The position numbers and the translations under genes were made by a program. Positions 16,908-25,279 of a stretch of 64,000 nucleotides of DNA are shown here, in pieces. The stretch's first letter is position 1, and each line of letters starts with the position of its first letter. Origin of the DNA: Fimenecus sp045579305 (GTDB taxonomy: Bacteria > Bacillota > Clostridia > Oscillospirales > Acutalibacteraceae); the NCBI GenBank assembly GCA_045579305.1, contig JAZNLY010000056.1, forward strand, positions 34,244 through 98,243, written 5' to 3'. The notes under the pieces are model-generated. The model was not told where the DNA came from. It saw nothing but the letters and a program-made list of their open reading frames with translations, and ran no database searches.

Positions 16908-17636
16908 TTACAGATTTTCTTTTTTCAGAAACGCCTTATCGGCTTCTGATAATTCTGCTTCATCCAACATATCCGGTCGGTATTTCAGAGTCATAAGAAG
17001 TGACTGCTCACGACGCCATTTTTCAATATTTGCATGGTGTCCTGACATTAGTACATCGGGAACAGTCAGACCATTCCATTCATAAGGTCTTGTGTACTGT
17101 GGATACTCTAAAAGTCCGTTGTAGTGACTTTCAAGTTCCTTTGCTTCATCATTTGGCAAAACACCTTCCAACATTCTTGAAATTGAGTCTGCAAGTACAA
17201 GTGCAGGTAATTCACCGCCTGTCAGCACATAGTCACCTATTGAAATCTGTTCATCAACCAATGTGTCGATAACACGTTGGTCAATTCCCTCATAGTGTCC
17301 GCAAAGGATTGTTATTTCATCCATAGTTGCAAGCTCTTTAACCTTTTTCTGTGTAAGAACCTCACCACAGGGTGACATATAAATCAAATGATTCTTATTT
17401 TCACTTTGCTGGCAAATTGCCTTATAGCAATCTGCAATCGGTTGTGTCTGCATAAGCATACCCATACCACCACCATATGGAGCAAAGTCAACACGGCGGT
17501 GTTTATCGAGAGTATAATCTCTTATATTGACACAGTTTATTTCCACATAGCCTTTTTCCCTTGCTCTGCCGATAATGCTTTCAGAAAGTACGGATTCGCA
17601 CATTTCGGGAAAAAGTGTCATAATGTTAATCTTCAT
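16908..17636 (-). CDS. trmD: tRNA (guanine(37)-N(1))-methyltransferase
   Basis: Methylates G37 next to the anticodon, which prevents frameshifting. The protein opens MKINIMTLFPEM, contains DFAPYGGGMGMLMQ and LCGHYEGIDQRVID, and has the SPOUT knot segment DYVLTGGELPALVLADSISR. Length (242 residues) is typical. The ATG at 17636 is preferred over an in-frame TTG two codons upstream. It overlaps the rimM end by 11 bases, the standard rpsP-khpA-rimM-trmD order of Firmicutes. Confidence 0.97.
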   Translation of the reverse strand: MKINIMTLFPEMCESVLSESIIGRAREKGYVEINCVNIRDYTLDKHRRVDFAPYGGGMGMLMQTQPIADCYKAICQQSENKNHLIYMSPCGEVLTQKKVKELATMDEITILCGHYEGIDQRVIDTLVDEQISIGDYVLTGGELPALVLADSISRMLEGVLPNDEAKELESHYNGLLEYPQYTRPYEWNGLTVPDVLMSGHHANIEKWRREQSLLMTLKYRPDMLDEAELSEADKAFLKKENL

Positions 17637-18141
17637 CTTCAAAAAGTCCTTTTATAGGATTGATTTTCACTATTCCTTCTTCAACATCAACAGACACAAT
17701 TACCTGTTTTATTGCAGGAATAAGCACTTCACCATAAGAAGTCCTGATGTGCCACACGTCATTTGCACCTGTTTCACTCACATCTGTTATAATGCCCAAT
17801 TCTTTTCCTGTGTTATCATCAATAACCTTACAATCAAAAAGCTCCTGACGAAACCAAGTGCCCTCTGGCAATTTTGCGTCACTGCGTTTCATAAACAACA
17901 CAGTATTCTTAAGTGCTTTTGCTTTTTCAATATCGTCAATTCCTTCCAACATAAGGATAACCATATTCCCGTGCGGTCTTGATGAGGTAACTTTTATACT
18001 CTTTTCACCATTTTTATCAAAATACAATGTTTTGAATTTTTTTACAAATTCAGGACGGTCACACCAAGGATTAAAACGCATTTCGCCTCTGATTCCATGA
18101 GTTGACACAATCTGTCCTAATTCCAGATAATTTTTAATCAT
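17626..18141 (-). CDS. rimM: Ribosome maturation factor RimM
   Basis: Helps assemble the head of the 30S subunit and binds S19. The N-terminal RimM domain starts IKNYLELGQIVSTHGIRGEM, and the C-terminal PRC barrel (about residues 95-170) ends with INPIKGLFED. At 171 residues it is normal. The ATG at 18141 follows AAAGGTG; the GTG at 18150 is part of that Shine-Dalgarno site and is rejected. A strong hairpin separates it from khpA, so its level may be set independently. Confidence 0.95.
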   Translation of the reverse strand: MIKNYLELGQIVSTHGIRGEMRFNPWCDRPEFVKKFKTLYFDKNGEKSIKVTSSRPHGNMVILMLEGIDDIEKAKALKNTVLFMKRSDAKLPEGTWFRQELFDCKVIDDNTGKELGIITDVSETGANDVWHIRTSYGEVLIPAIKQVIVSVDVEEGIVKINPIKGLFEDED

Positions 18142-18184
18142 AATTAACACCTTTCGGGTATTCGAGGATTCCGACCCCTATAAG

Positions 18185-18218
18185 TTACAAATGGGCAGAC
18201 CAAGTCTGCCCATTGTAA
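18185..18218 (-). promoter_or_regulatory. Strong hairpin between khpA and rimM
   Basis: ATGGGCAGAC and GTCTGCCCAT form a ten-base perfect stem with a TTG loop, extended by TTACA/TGTAA after a one-base bulge. No T run follows on the minus strand, which argues against termination and for an mRNA processing or stability element. Confidence 0.65.
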
Positions 18219-18223
18219 TTTGT

Positions 18224-18457
18224 TTAGTCAATATCGACTTGAACTTTTTCTCCTGTACGAGTTGCACCGGCTTTAACAACCGTTCTGATAGCCTTTGCAA
18301 TTCTGCCCTGTTTACCGATAACTCTACCCATATCATTTTCAGCAACGTGAAGATGATACACAACAACACCACGGTCATCAACTTCGTCAACAGTAACACT
18401 AACAGCATCAGGATTTTCAACAAGTCCTTTAACTATTGTAATAAGAAGTTCCTGCAT
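18224..18457 (-). CDS. khpA: KH-domain RNA-binding protein KhpA
   Basis: A 77-residue single KH domain with the GxxG loop in GKQGRIAKAIRTVVKA. It is the YlqC/KhpA family, which pairs with KhpB in Firmicutes to bind many mRNAs and sRNAs and affects cell elongation and division. It sits between rpsP and rimM, its usual place. No khpB is visible in the window. Confidence 0.95.
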   Translation of the reverse strand: MQELLITIVKGLVENPDAVSVTVDEVDDRGVVVYHLHVAENDMGRVIGKQGRIAKAIRTVVKAGATRTGEKVQVDID

Positions 18458-18474
18458 TTTTTCAAAAACCTTTC

Positions 18475-18720
18475 TTATTTAATAGCGCCGCTCTTTTTAA
18501 GAATAACCTTAACTGTGTCAGTTGGCTGTGCGCCATTCTTAATCCACTGAGCTGCTTTTTCGTTGTCAATCTTGATTTCAGCAGGGTCTGTCATTGGGTT
18601 ATAAGTACCAATTTCATCGATAAATCTGCCGTCTCTTGGATAACGAGAATCTGCAACTACTACTCTGTAGAAAGGAGCTCTCTTAGCACCCATTCTGCGA
18701 AGTCTGATTTTTACTGCCAT
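18475..18720 (-). CDS. rpsP: 30S ribosomal protein S16
   Basis: Primary binding protein of 16S rRNA in the small subunit. It opens MAVKIRLRRMGAKRAPFYRV and contains the conserved YNPMTDPAEIKIDNEKAAQW. The ATG at 18720 lies after GGAGGAAACAAAA and gives the universal start; five residues of upstream frame are rejected. It has 81 residues. A hairpin precedes it in the gap after ffh. Confidence 0.98.
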   Translation of the reverse strand: MAVKIRLRRMGAKRAPFYRVVVADSRYPRDGRFIDEIGTYNPMTDPAEIKIDNEKAAQWIKNGAQPTDTVKVILKKSGAIK

Positions 18721-18755
18721 TTTTGTTTCCTCCAAATATATAAAAATTTTATATT

Positions 18756-18783
18756 AAACACTGTTGTGTTTTAATCAGTGTTT
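18756..18783 (-). promoter_or_regulatory. Hairpin between ffh and rpsP
   Basis: AAACACTG and CAGTGTTT pair over eight bases around a 12-base loop, followed by an AT-rich stretch with TTTTT. It could be a weak intrinsic terminator reducing read-through from ffh, or an mRNA stabiliser. Confidence 0.55.
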
Positions 18784-18788
18784 TTAAC

Positions 18789-20165
18789 TTACATTGGGAA
18801 GCCGCCCATACCACCTGAGCCACCCATACCGCCGAATCCGTTCATGCCACCCATTCGTTTGAGTTGGCGTCGCATTTTGCCGGAATTCATCTGCTTGAAC
18901 ATTTTCTGCATCTGACGATGCTGATTAAGCAATCTGTTAACATCCTCAACATTCATTCCGCAACCAGCAGCAATTCTGCGCTTACGTGATGGATTGATAA
19001 TGTCAGGATTTCTTCTCTCTTTTGGTGTCATTGAAAGAATAATCGCTTTCATTCTGTCAAGTTGACGCTCGTCAACATCAACATCCTTAATTTTTTTATT
19101 AACACCGGGAAGCATTGAAAGAATATCCTTCATACTACCCATTCTGTTGATTTGTTCAAACTGGTCAAGCAAATCCTCAAGGTCAAACTTGTTTTTACGA
19201 AGATTTTCTTCAAGCTTTGCTGCTTTTTTCTCATCAAGGGCAATTTCAGCCCTTTCAATAAGAGAAAGCACATCACCCATACCGAGAATTCTGTTTGCCA
19301 TACGGTCAGGATAAAAATAATCCAACTCGTCAAGCTTTTCACCCATACCTACAAACTTGATTGGTTTGCCTGTAACAGCTCTTGCTGAAAGAGCAGCACC
19401 ACCACGGGTGTCACCATCCATTTTTGTAAGCACAAGACCATCAACACCCAATTCGTCATTGAATGTACTTGCAACTGTAACAGCATCCTGACCGAGCATA
19501 GCATCGATAACGAGAAGAATTTCATGAGGATGAACTTCACTCTTGATGTTTTTAAGCTCGTTCATAAGCTCTGTATCAATATGCAAACGACCGGCTGTGT
19601 CAATAAACACATAGTCATAACCCTTATCTTTTGCAAGCTTTATAGCTTCTTTAGCAATTGTGACAGGATTTGTCTGTCCCATTTCAAAAACAGGAACACC
19701 AACCTGTTCGCCAACAACCTGCAACTGCTTGATAGCAGCAGGACGATAAATGTCACAAGCTACAAGCAAAGGTCTGTGATTTTCATTTTTAAGTTTTCGT
19801 GCAATCTTTGCACAGTGAGTTGTTTTACCTGAACCCTGAAGACCACACATCATAATAACTGTAGGTGGATGACTGGCATAAGCAAGTCTTGTCTGAGTAC
19901 CGCCCATAAGTTCTGTGAGTTCTTCATTTACTATTTTAATAACCATCTGTGCAGGTGTAAGACTCTCCATAACCTGTGCACCGATAGCACGTTCGGTAAC
20001 CTTTGCAGTAAAGTCTTTGGCGACCTTATAGTTAACGTCAGCCTCTAAAAGTGCAAGACGAACTTCGCGCATTGCCTCTTTAACATCTTTTTCATTCAGA
20101 CTGCCTTTACTTTTCAGTCTTTGAAAAGCGGCTTCAAGTCTGTCGGATAAACCTTCAAATGCCAT
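18789..20165 (-). CDS. ffh: Signal recognition particle protein Ffh
   Basis: GTPase that binds signal sequences and 4.5S/6S RNA and delivers ribosomes to FtsY at the membrane. The N domain starts MAFEGLSDRLEAAFQRLK. The G domain has GLQGSGKTTHCAKIA, DTAGRLHIDTELM and TKMDGDTRGG. The C-terminal M domain ends in a Gly/Met-rich tail that binds RNA and hydrophobic signals. At 458 residues it is normal. The ATG at 20165 follows GAGGTG; the in-frame GTG is part of that site. It follows ylxM by 13 bases. Confidence 0.98.
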   Translation of the reverse strand: MAFEGLSDRLEAAFQRLKSKGSLNEKDVKEAMREVRLALLEADVNYKVAKDFTAKVTERAIGAQVMESLTPAQMVIKIVNEELTELMGGTQTRLAYASHPPTVIMMCGLQGSGKTTHCAKIARKLKNENHRPLLVACDIYRPAAIKQLQVVGEQVGVPVFEMGQTNPVTIAKEAIKLAKDKGYDYVFIDTAGRLHIDTELMNELKNIKSEVHPHEILLVIDAMLGQDAVTVASTFNDELGVDGLVLTKMDGDTRGGAALSARAVTGKPIKFVGMGEKLDELDYFYPDRMANRILGMGDVLSLIERAEIALDEKKAAKLEENLRKNKFDLEDLLDQFEQINRMGSMKDILSMLPGVNKKIKDVDVDERQLDRMKAIILSMTPKERRNPDIINPSRKRRIAAGCGMNVEDVNRLLNQHRQMQKMFKQMNSGKMRRQLKRMGGMNGFGGMGGSGGMGGFPM

Positions 20166-20178
20166 TTCTGTCACCTCA

Positions 20179-20541
20179 CTAATCCGTCAAGGAAAGTGCA
20201 ATTGACTTTATCTTAACTGTTTCATCGTTTATTTCACGAGAAAGACCATGTGATAAATTATACTCATTAATCTCCTCTGCACATTTTATGATATCGTTAA
20301 GTCCATTCTGATATTTTTCAAGCTTTTTTGAAAACTTAAGTTTGGATTCCATATCATAAAGTAAAGCCTCTGCCCTTTTAATAGCATCACGCACACCCTG
20401 TCGGGTTATTCCTTCGTTTTCAGCAATTTCAGAAAGAGAAAGGTCATCATTGTAGTAAAAATTAAGATAATCACGTTGCTTGACTGTTAAAGCTTCGCCA
20501 TACAAATCAAGAAGCATTGTGACCTCTAAACTATTTGCCAC
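20179..20541 (-). CDS. ylxM: YlxM/p13-like helix-turn-helix protein
   Basis: A 120-residue UPF0122 protein always found next to ffh in Firmicutes. It has a sigma-70 region 4-like helix-turn-helix: TVKQRDYLNFYYNDDLSLSE followed by IAENEGITRQGVRDAIKRAE. In streptococci the homologue binds SRP components and modulates Ffh and FtsY. The GTG at 20541 is used, with AAGGAG upstream. Its leader contains a terminator-like hairpin just after the promoter. Confidence 0.93.
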   Translation of the reverse strand: MANSLEVTMLLDLYGEALTVKQRDYLNFYYNDDLSLSEIAENEGITRQGVRDAIKRAEALLYDMESKLKFSKKLEKYQNGLNDIIKCAEEINEYNLSHGLSREINDETVKIKSIALSLTD

Positions 20542-20571
20542 TTATGACACTCTCCTTTCGATAAAATAAAA

Positions 20572-20605
20572 TCGCCCTGTAAAGGGTTTTCACTTTACAG
20601 AACGA
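20572..20605 (-). promoter_or_regulatory. Terminator-like hairpin in the ylxM-ffh leader
   Basis: Starting within a few bases of the expected transcription start, TCGTTCTGTAAAG pairs with CTTTACAGGGCGA (13 positions, two G-U) around an eight-base loop, then TTTTATTTTAT. This has the form of an intrinsic terminator placed before the first gene, so attenuation of the SRP operon is possible. Confidence 0.7.
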
Positions 20606-20606
20606 C

Positions 20607-20635
20607 ATTATACTAGATAAATATTTATTTGTCAA
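20607..20635 (-). promoter_or_regulatory. SigA-type promoter of ylxM-ffh
   Basis: TTGACA (20630-20635), 17 bases, TATAAT (20607-20612) on the minus strand: full consensus, immediately after the stop of the upstream lipoprotein gene. Confidence 0.88.
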
Positions 20636-20643
20636 GAGTTATT

Positions 20644-21006
20644 TTAACCAATTTCATCCCAATCGATAGAGTCGCTTCCTGTACCGTCACCAACAGTGAA
20701 TCCGCCATTGCTATCACCAATATCAACGAAACCTTCTCCACCGACATCGCCAGGAGTTATAACAATACTGTTTCCACCATTGTTATCATTTTTAGCTGTT
20801 GTGTTTTCCTCACCATCAACTGATGTACCTTGGCTATCGTCTGGAATAATGTCCATAAATCCATCTTCATCTGTAGTAATTTCTGCTATTGTAGTATCTT
20901 CTGAATTAGTTGCACTTTCGTCAACATCACCATTGTTTTTACAAGCAACAAAAACAAAAACCACAACAAGCACCATAACAAGAGCAATAATCAATTTTTT
21001 ATTCAT
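20644..21006 (-). CDS. Small acidic lipoprotein
   Basis: A 120-residue secreted protein with the signal peptide MNKKLIIALVMVLVVVFVFV and a lipobox ending in VAC, so lipidation at Cys21 is expected. The mature part is a low-complexity, strongly acidic chain rich in Asp, Glu, Gly, Asn, Ser and Thr, with repeated GDG-like motifs, probably unstructured. No family is recognised. It lies between mutS2 and ylxM with its own promoter, and has no obvious functional tie to either. Confidence 0.75.
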   Translation of the reverse strand: MNKKLIIALVMVLVVVFVFVACKNNGDVDESATNSEDTTIAEITTDEDGFMDIIPDDSQGTSVDGEENTTAKNDNNGGNSIVITPGDVGGEGFVDIGDSNGGFTVGDGTGSDSIDWDEIG

Positions 21007-21041
21007 AATATGTAACTCCTTTATCTGAATTTCTTTGTTTC

Positions 21042-21070
21042 ATTTTATCATATTTATTATTTTTTTGCAA
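21042..21070 (-). promoter_or_regulatory. SigA-type promoter of the lipoprotein gene
   Basis: TTGCAA (21065-21070), 17 bases, TAAAAT (21042-21047) on the minus strand, just past the mutS2 stop. Confidence 0.7.
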
Positions 21071-21073
21071 CCA

Positions 21074-23455
21074 CTATTTCAATTCTGCAATAGTCACGCC
21101 GTCTTCGCCTTCACCGAAAACGCCAAGACGAAAGGTACGGATATTAGGATGTTTACGAAGATAAATATGAATACCTTTACGCAAAGCACCCGTACCCTTT
21201 CCGTGAATAATTGTTATTTCATTAAGTCCTGTACGGAGAATATTGTCAATAAATGTATCAAGGTCAAGCATAGCCTCTTCCACTGTCTTGCCACGGATAT
21301 CAATTGAAGAATTTGATGATGCAGTTGCTTTTGAAGAGCCGGTATGAACTGTTCGCATTCCGTAATTTTGTTTCTTCTGAGCCTTCTGACCACCTAAAAG
21401 GCGGATATCGGAAATATCTGCTTTTATCTTAATCATACCTGACTGAACCTGAACGATATTTTTCTTTTCGTCAACAGAGATAACCTCTGCCTCTCCACCT
21501 AATGTTTTAACAAAAACTCTGTCACCCACTACAAGTGGTCGTGGTAATGTATAATCTCCGTCATCATCAATCAAGCCATTCTGGATTTCATCCATTTTGT
21601 CAAGTTGTCTGCCCATTGCAGCCTTGGCTTTTCTTGCAATTTCCTGAAGATTTTTCTGTTTTGCCTGTTCTTTTTTAAGTTGTTCAATTTCAAGAAGAAG
21701 CGAATTACCAGCTCTACGAGCATTTTCTACAATTCTCTCTGCTTCTTGTTTTGCACGGGTAATTTCCTTTTCACTCTGTGCCTTTGCTTTTTCAAGATTC
21801 TTTTCTGCATTTTCTTTTTGACGAAGAATTGCGATTTTTTCTTCTTCCAACTTTTGTCTGTCATCTTCCAATGCTTTTCTTGCACTTTCAAGGGTATCAA
21901 CTGCGTCTTCAAAGCGAGTATCCTCTTCGGAAATCAGTGCTCTTGCAAAATCCGTTATACTTTCGTCAATTCCAAGTCGACCTGCAATAGCAAGGGCATT
22001 TGAACGGCCAGGCATACCAATAAGCAAACGATATGTTGGCCTGAGTGTTGCAACATCAAATTCACAACAACCATTTTCAACTCTGTCAGTTTTTAAAGCA
22101 TATTCCTTAAGCTCGGAATAGTGAGTTGTTGATGCAATTTTTGCACCCTTTTGTCTTAAATTTTCAAGAATAGCAACTGCCAACGCAGCACCCTCAACCG
22201 GGTCCGTACCTGCACCTAATTCATCGATAAGGACAAGGCTTCTGTCATCTGCAGTCTTTAAAATATCAACTATTGTTGACATGTGCGCAGAGAAAGTTGA
22301 AAGAGATTGCTCAATACTCTGTTCATCACCGATATCGGCTAATACATTATCGAATACTGAAATTTTACTGTTATCAGTAACAGGAAGCATAAGTCCGCAT
22401 TCTGCCATAAGGGTTAAGAGACCGATTGTTTTGATTGAAACCGTTTTACCACCGGTATTTGCACCTGTGATTACAAGAGAATCGAAATCAATTCCAAGTG
22501 AAATATTAACGGGCACGACAGATTTAGGGTCAATCAACGGATGTCTTGCTTTTTTAAGAAGAATTTCACCATCATTATTGAGAATTGGTCGGCTTGCTTT
22601 CATTTTGTATGCGAGATGTGCCTTTGCAAAAATCAAATCGAGCATAACCGCTGATTCGAAACTGATTTTAATTGTATCTTCAAACTCCCCTGCCATACCT
22701 GAAAGTTCCATAAGGATTCTTTCGATTTCGTCCTGCTCACGGCTTTCAAGGACTTTGATTTCGTTGTTTGCCTCAACAACTGCTGCAGGTTCAATAAACA
22801 CAGTTGCACCACTACCTGATGTATCGTGGACCATACCTGCAACCTCGCCTCTGTGCTCTGCTTTTACAGGCACAACAAAACGACCATTACGCTGTGTCAC
22901 AATTCCGTCACGAAGTGCTTTTGAATAATGATTTGAATGAATCATTGAGTCAAGCTGTTCGCGGATTTTGTTTTCATAATGACGCTTTTTGCGACGGATT
23001 TCTTTAAGCTCCGGTGACGCATTATCACTGATTTCTGTTTCAGAAATAATTGCATTCGTAATTTTTTCTTCAAGGTATTTATTCTGATAAAGAGAATTGA
23101 ACAAATCGTCAAGACTTGTCTGCATTCCTGCACATTTTTCGTGCCAAATAGTAATTCCACGAATAATTTTAAGTGTTGTTGCAATTTTTAAAAGTTCCCC
23201 TGCAGAAAGTGAGCCACCGGCACTTGCTCTGCTCAAAGCATTGTTTACATTCTGAAGTCCACCGAATGATGGCGCACCGAATTTTGCAATAAAAATATAA
23301 GCCGCCTCGGTTTTATCCAGCAACTCCAATACCTCAAAATAATCTGTCAACGGCTCAATTTGTAACGCCCTTTCCTTGGCGTCGGCACTGCTTGCCGTAT
23401 CGGACAGCATTTTAAGTATTTTATCTAATTCAAGTGAAATACAATATTTATTCAT
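21074..23455 (-). CDS. mutS2: Endonuclease MutS2 with Smr domain
   Basis: DNA- or ribosome-acting ATPase of the MutS2 family. It lacks the mismatch-recognition domain of MutS and in Firmicutes has been linked to suppression of recombination and rescue of collided ribosomes. The 793 residues show an N-terminal lever/clamp region (1-300), an ATPase domain with VITGANTGGKTVSIKT and VLIDELGAGTDPVEGAA, a long Glu/Lys coiled coil (about 520-640), a KOW-like segment and a C-terminal Smr domain (SIDIRGKTVEEAMLDLD, then IIHGKGTGALRKGI). The Smr domain has DIRG where DLRG is usual. Its ATG overlaps the recO stop. Confidence 0.96.
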   Translation of the reverse strand: MNKYCISLELDKILKMLSDTASSADAKERALQIEPLTDYFEVLELLDKTEAAYIFIAKFGAPSFGGLQNVNNALSRASAGGSLSAGELLKIATTLKIIRGITIWHEKCAGMQTSLDDLFNSLYQNKYLEEKITNAIISETEISDNASPELKEIRRKKRHYENKIREQLDSMIHSNHYSKALRDGIVTQRNGRFVVPVKAEHRGEVAGMVHDTSGSGATVFIEPAAVVEANNEIKVLESREQDEIERILMELSGMAGEFEDTIKISFESAVMLDLIFAKAHLAYKMKASRPILNNDGEILLKKARHPLIDPKSVVPVNISLGIDFDSLVITGANTGGKTVSIKTIGLLTLMAECGLMLPVTDNSKISVFDNVLADIGDEQSIEQSLSTFSAHMSTIVDILKTADDRSLVLIDELGAGTDPVEGAALAVAILENLRQKGAKIASTTHYSELKEYALKTDRVENGCCEFDVATLRPTYRLLIGMPGRSNALAIAGRLGIDESITDFARALISEEDTRFEDAVDTLESARKALEDDRQKLEEEKIAILRQKENAEKNLEKAKAQSEKEITRAKQEAERIVENARRAGNSLLLEIEQLKKEQAKQKNLQEIARKAKAAMGRQLDKMDEIQNGLIDDDGDYTLPRPLVVGDRVFVKTLGGEAEVISVDEKKNIVQVQSGMIKIKADISDIRLLGGQKAQKKQNYGMRTVHTGSSKATASSNSSIDIRGKTVEEAMLDLDTFIDNILRTGLNEITIIHGKGTGALRKGIHIYLRKHPNIRTFRLGVFGEGEDGVTIAELK

Positions 23456-24192
23456 TTTACTATTTCCTTATAAAATTCAAGTGTTTTAAAATTTCGTTGT
23501 AGTTTTGAAAGCAAATATTTTTCTGTTATATATGACAAGTCAGGTAAAGCATATTCTTCCATTTTAAAAGAGTAGATTTTCTCAAAATCAGAAAATGCAA
23601 TATGTCGAAGTGCCTTTATAAGACCTATATCAAGTTGAAAAATCATATCCGATGGAACACAGTTTTCACAATATAGCAAACCGTCTTCCACATCAAAATA
23701 CATAGTGTTTGTTTCGTATTCTCCGCATCGGTCACAAGCAATAAGATTTGGCATAAAACCTGCTATACACATAAGCCTGAGTTCTGTAATTGCTTTAATC
23801 TGTTCCGTTGGCATTTTGTCCGTTGCGAGAAAGTGAAGTGAATTGAGAATGAGTCGCAGATATTCTTCTGCAGGTTCATCCTCCTGCACCAAAGTAATTA
23901 TCAGTTCCCCGAAATACTGTGCAAGGGAAATTTTTTCAAGGTCTTCACGAAGTCCGAAGAAAAGTTCAATAGGCTCTGCCTCGTCAATTATGTAACTTTC
24001 CTTTGTCTGATACAAGGAAAGCTTTGAATAGCAAAACATTCCTGTGGCACTGTTTTTACGATTTTTGAAGGATTTTGCACCACGGACAAAAGCACGTACA
24101 AGCCCGTTGTGGCGTGTAAGCACCGTAACGAGCTTGTCTTTTTCACCAATATTCTGTTCCTTGAGTATCAGGCCGTCCGTATTCGTCCTCAT
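23452..24192 (-). CDS. recO: DNA repair protein RecO
   Basis: Loads RecA onto SSB-coated single strands with RecR in gap repair. It starts MRTNTDGLILKEQNIGEKDK (N-terminal OB-fold) and has a four-Cys zinc site, CDRCGEYETNTMYFDVEDG then CENC, in the C-terminal helical domain. The ATG at 24192 gives 246 residues and matches the family start; a TTG six codons upstream is also open. The start region is overlapped by the small yqzL-like gene in another frame, which suggests coupled translation. Confidence 0.94.
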   Translation of the reverse strand: MRTNTDGLILKEQNIGEKDKLVTVLTRHNGLVRAFVRGAKSFKNRKNSATGMFCYSKLSLYQTKESYIIDEAEPIELFFGLREDLEKISLAQYFGELIITLVQEDEPAEEYLRLILNSLHFLATDKMPTEQIKAITELRLMCIAGFMPNLIACDRCGEYETNTMYFDVEDGLLYCENCVPSDMIFQLDIGLIKALRHIAFSDFEKIYSFKMEEYALPDLSYITEKYLLSKLQRNFKTLEFYKEIVK

Positions 24193-24310
24193 AGTCCAGT
24201 TCTCCGTCAAATAGTGGTCTTTTTTTGTTCTGCATGGATTTTTTATACATTAAATAATCTTCTACTCTTCCACTCTCTGTAAATCTGCTCCAGATTGCCA
24301 TATTGTCCAA
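24143..24310 (-). CDS. YqzL-like small protein between era and recO
   Basis: A 55-residue open frame, TTG start at 24310 six bases after AGGTG, reading MDNMAIWSRFTESGRVEDYL and ending DTQGTEYW. The WxxFxxxGxxxxYLxxK pattern and the position just before recO match YqzL of Bacillus (era-yqzL-recO), whose function is unknown. Its last 50 or so bases overlap the recO start in a different frame. The C-terminal half is acidic and Tyr-rich and longer than in Bacillus. It is easily missed because of its size and TTG start. Confidence 0.7.
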   Translation of the reverse strand: MDNMAIWSRFTESGRVEDYLMYKKSMQNKKRPLFDGELDYEDEYGRPDTQGTEYW

Positions 24311-24385
24311 ACTAATCACCTACCAGTAGTAATTTGCCTTGGACAACACAAAATATGAGTGGTAAAAATAAAAAGATTTGGTAAA

Positions 24386-25279
24386 TTAATCTAATCCGAA
24401 ATTATGGATAAGTCCCTCTCGATTACGCCAACCTTCTTTAACCTTTACCCAGCACTGAAGATTGATTTTGCATCCGAAAAAGCTTTCCATATCCTGACGT
24501 GCGTAGGTGGAAATCTTTTTAAGCATATTGCCACCCTTACCGATAATAATTCCCTTATGTGTATCGCGTTCACAGAAAATTGTCGCTTCAACATCCATAA
24601 TTCCGTCACTGCGTTCACGCATTTTTTCAATGCTTACTGCAGTGCCGTGTGGAATCTCCTTATCAAGAAGTCTTAGCATCTTTTCTCGGATAATTTCACC
24701 CGCCAGAACTCGTTCAGGTTGGTCAGTAAGAGTATCATCAGGGAAGAAATGTTCTGACTCAAATGCAAGTTTTTTAAGTTCATCTAATAGTGAGTCGATA
24801 CCATTATTTGTCTGTGCAGAAACAGGTACGATTGCATCGAAATCATAATACTCTGTCATTTCTGCAATACGGAAAATAAGATTTTCCTTTTCTTTTACTG
24901 TATCAATTTTATTGATTGCAAGAATTGCGGGATTCTTTCCCTTTTTGATTTTTTCGATAAGTTCAAGCTCGGCAGGATTAAGCTTTCCTTCAGGCTCAAC
25001 AACCAAAAGACAAGCGTCAACGCCATCAATACTGTCACTTACTGCTTTCACCATTTTTTCACCAAGTTTTGTCTTTGGTTTATGGAAACCAGGCGTATCG
25101 GTAAACACGAGCTGAATATTATCATCAGTAGTAAGAACACCCATGATTCGTGTTCTTGTTGTCTGTGGTTTTGAAGAAACAATTGCGATTTTTGTTCCTA
25201 AAAGTTTATTAAGAATTGAGGATTTACCCACATTGGCTTTTCCTACTATTGCTATAAAAGCTGTTTTTGGTGTATTCAT
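24386..25279 (-). CDS. era: GTPase Era
   Basis: Essential GTPase that binds the 3' end of 16S rRNA during 30S assembly. G1 is GKANVGKSS, G3 is DTPGFHKPK, G4 is NKID, and the C-terminal type II KH domain has IIGKGGNMLKKISTYARQDM. Length (297 residues) is normal. It overlaps the dgkA stop by four bases. The ybeY-dgkA-era order is typical of Firmicutes and ties rRNA maturation genes together. Confidence 0.98.
   Translation of the reverse strand: MNTPKTAFIAIVGKANVGKSSILNKLLGTKIAIVSSKPQTTRTRIMGVLTTDDNIQLVFTDTPGFHKPKTKLGEKMVKAVSDSIDGVDACLLVVEPEGKLNPAELELIEKIKKGKNPAILAINKIDTVKEKENLIFRIAEMTEYYDFDAIVPVSAQTNNGIDSLLDELKKLAFESEHFFPDDTLTDQPERVLAGEIIREKMLRLLDKEIPHGTAVSIEKMRERSDGIMDVEATIFCERDTHKGIIIGKGGNMLKKISTYARQDMESFFGCKINLQCWVKVKEGWRNREGLIHNFGLD

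Noticed and set aside
16777..17085. A plus-strand open frame overlapping the end of trmD
   Set aside because: It has no ribosome binding site and lies opposite the well-supported trmD; the composition is that of a shadow frame.
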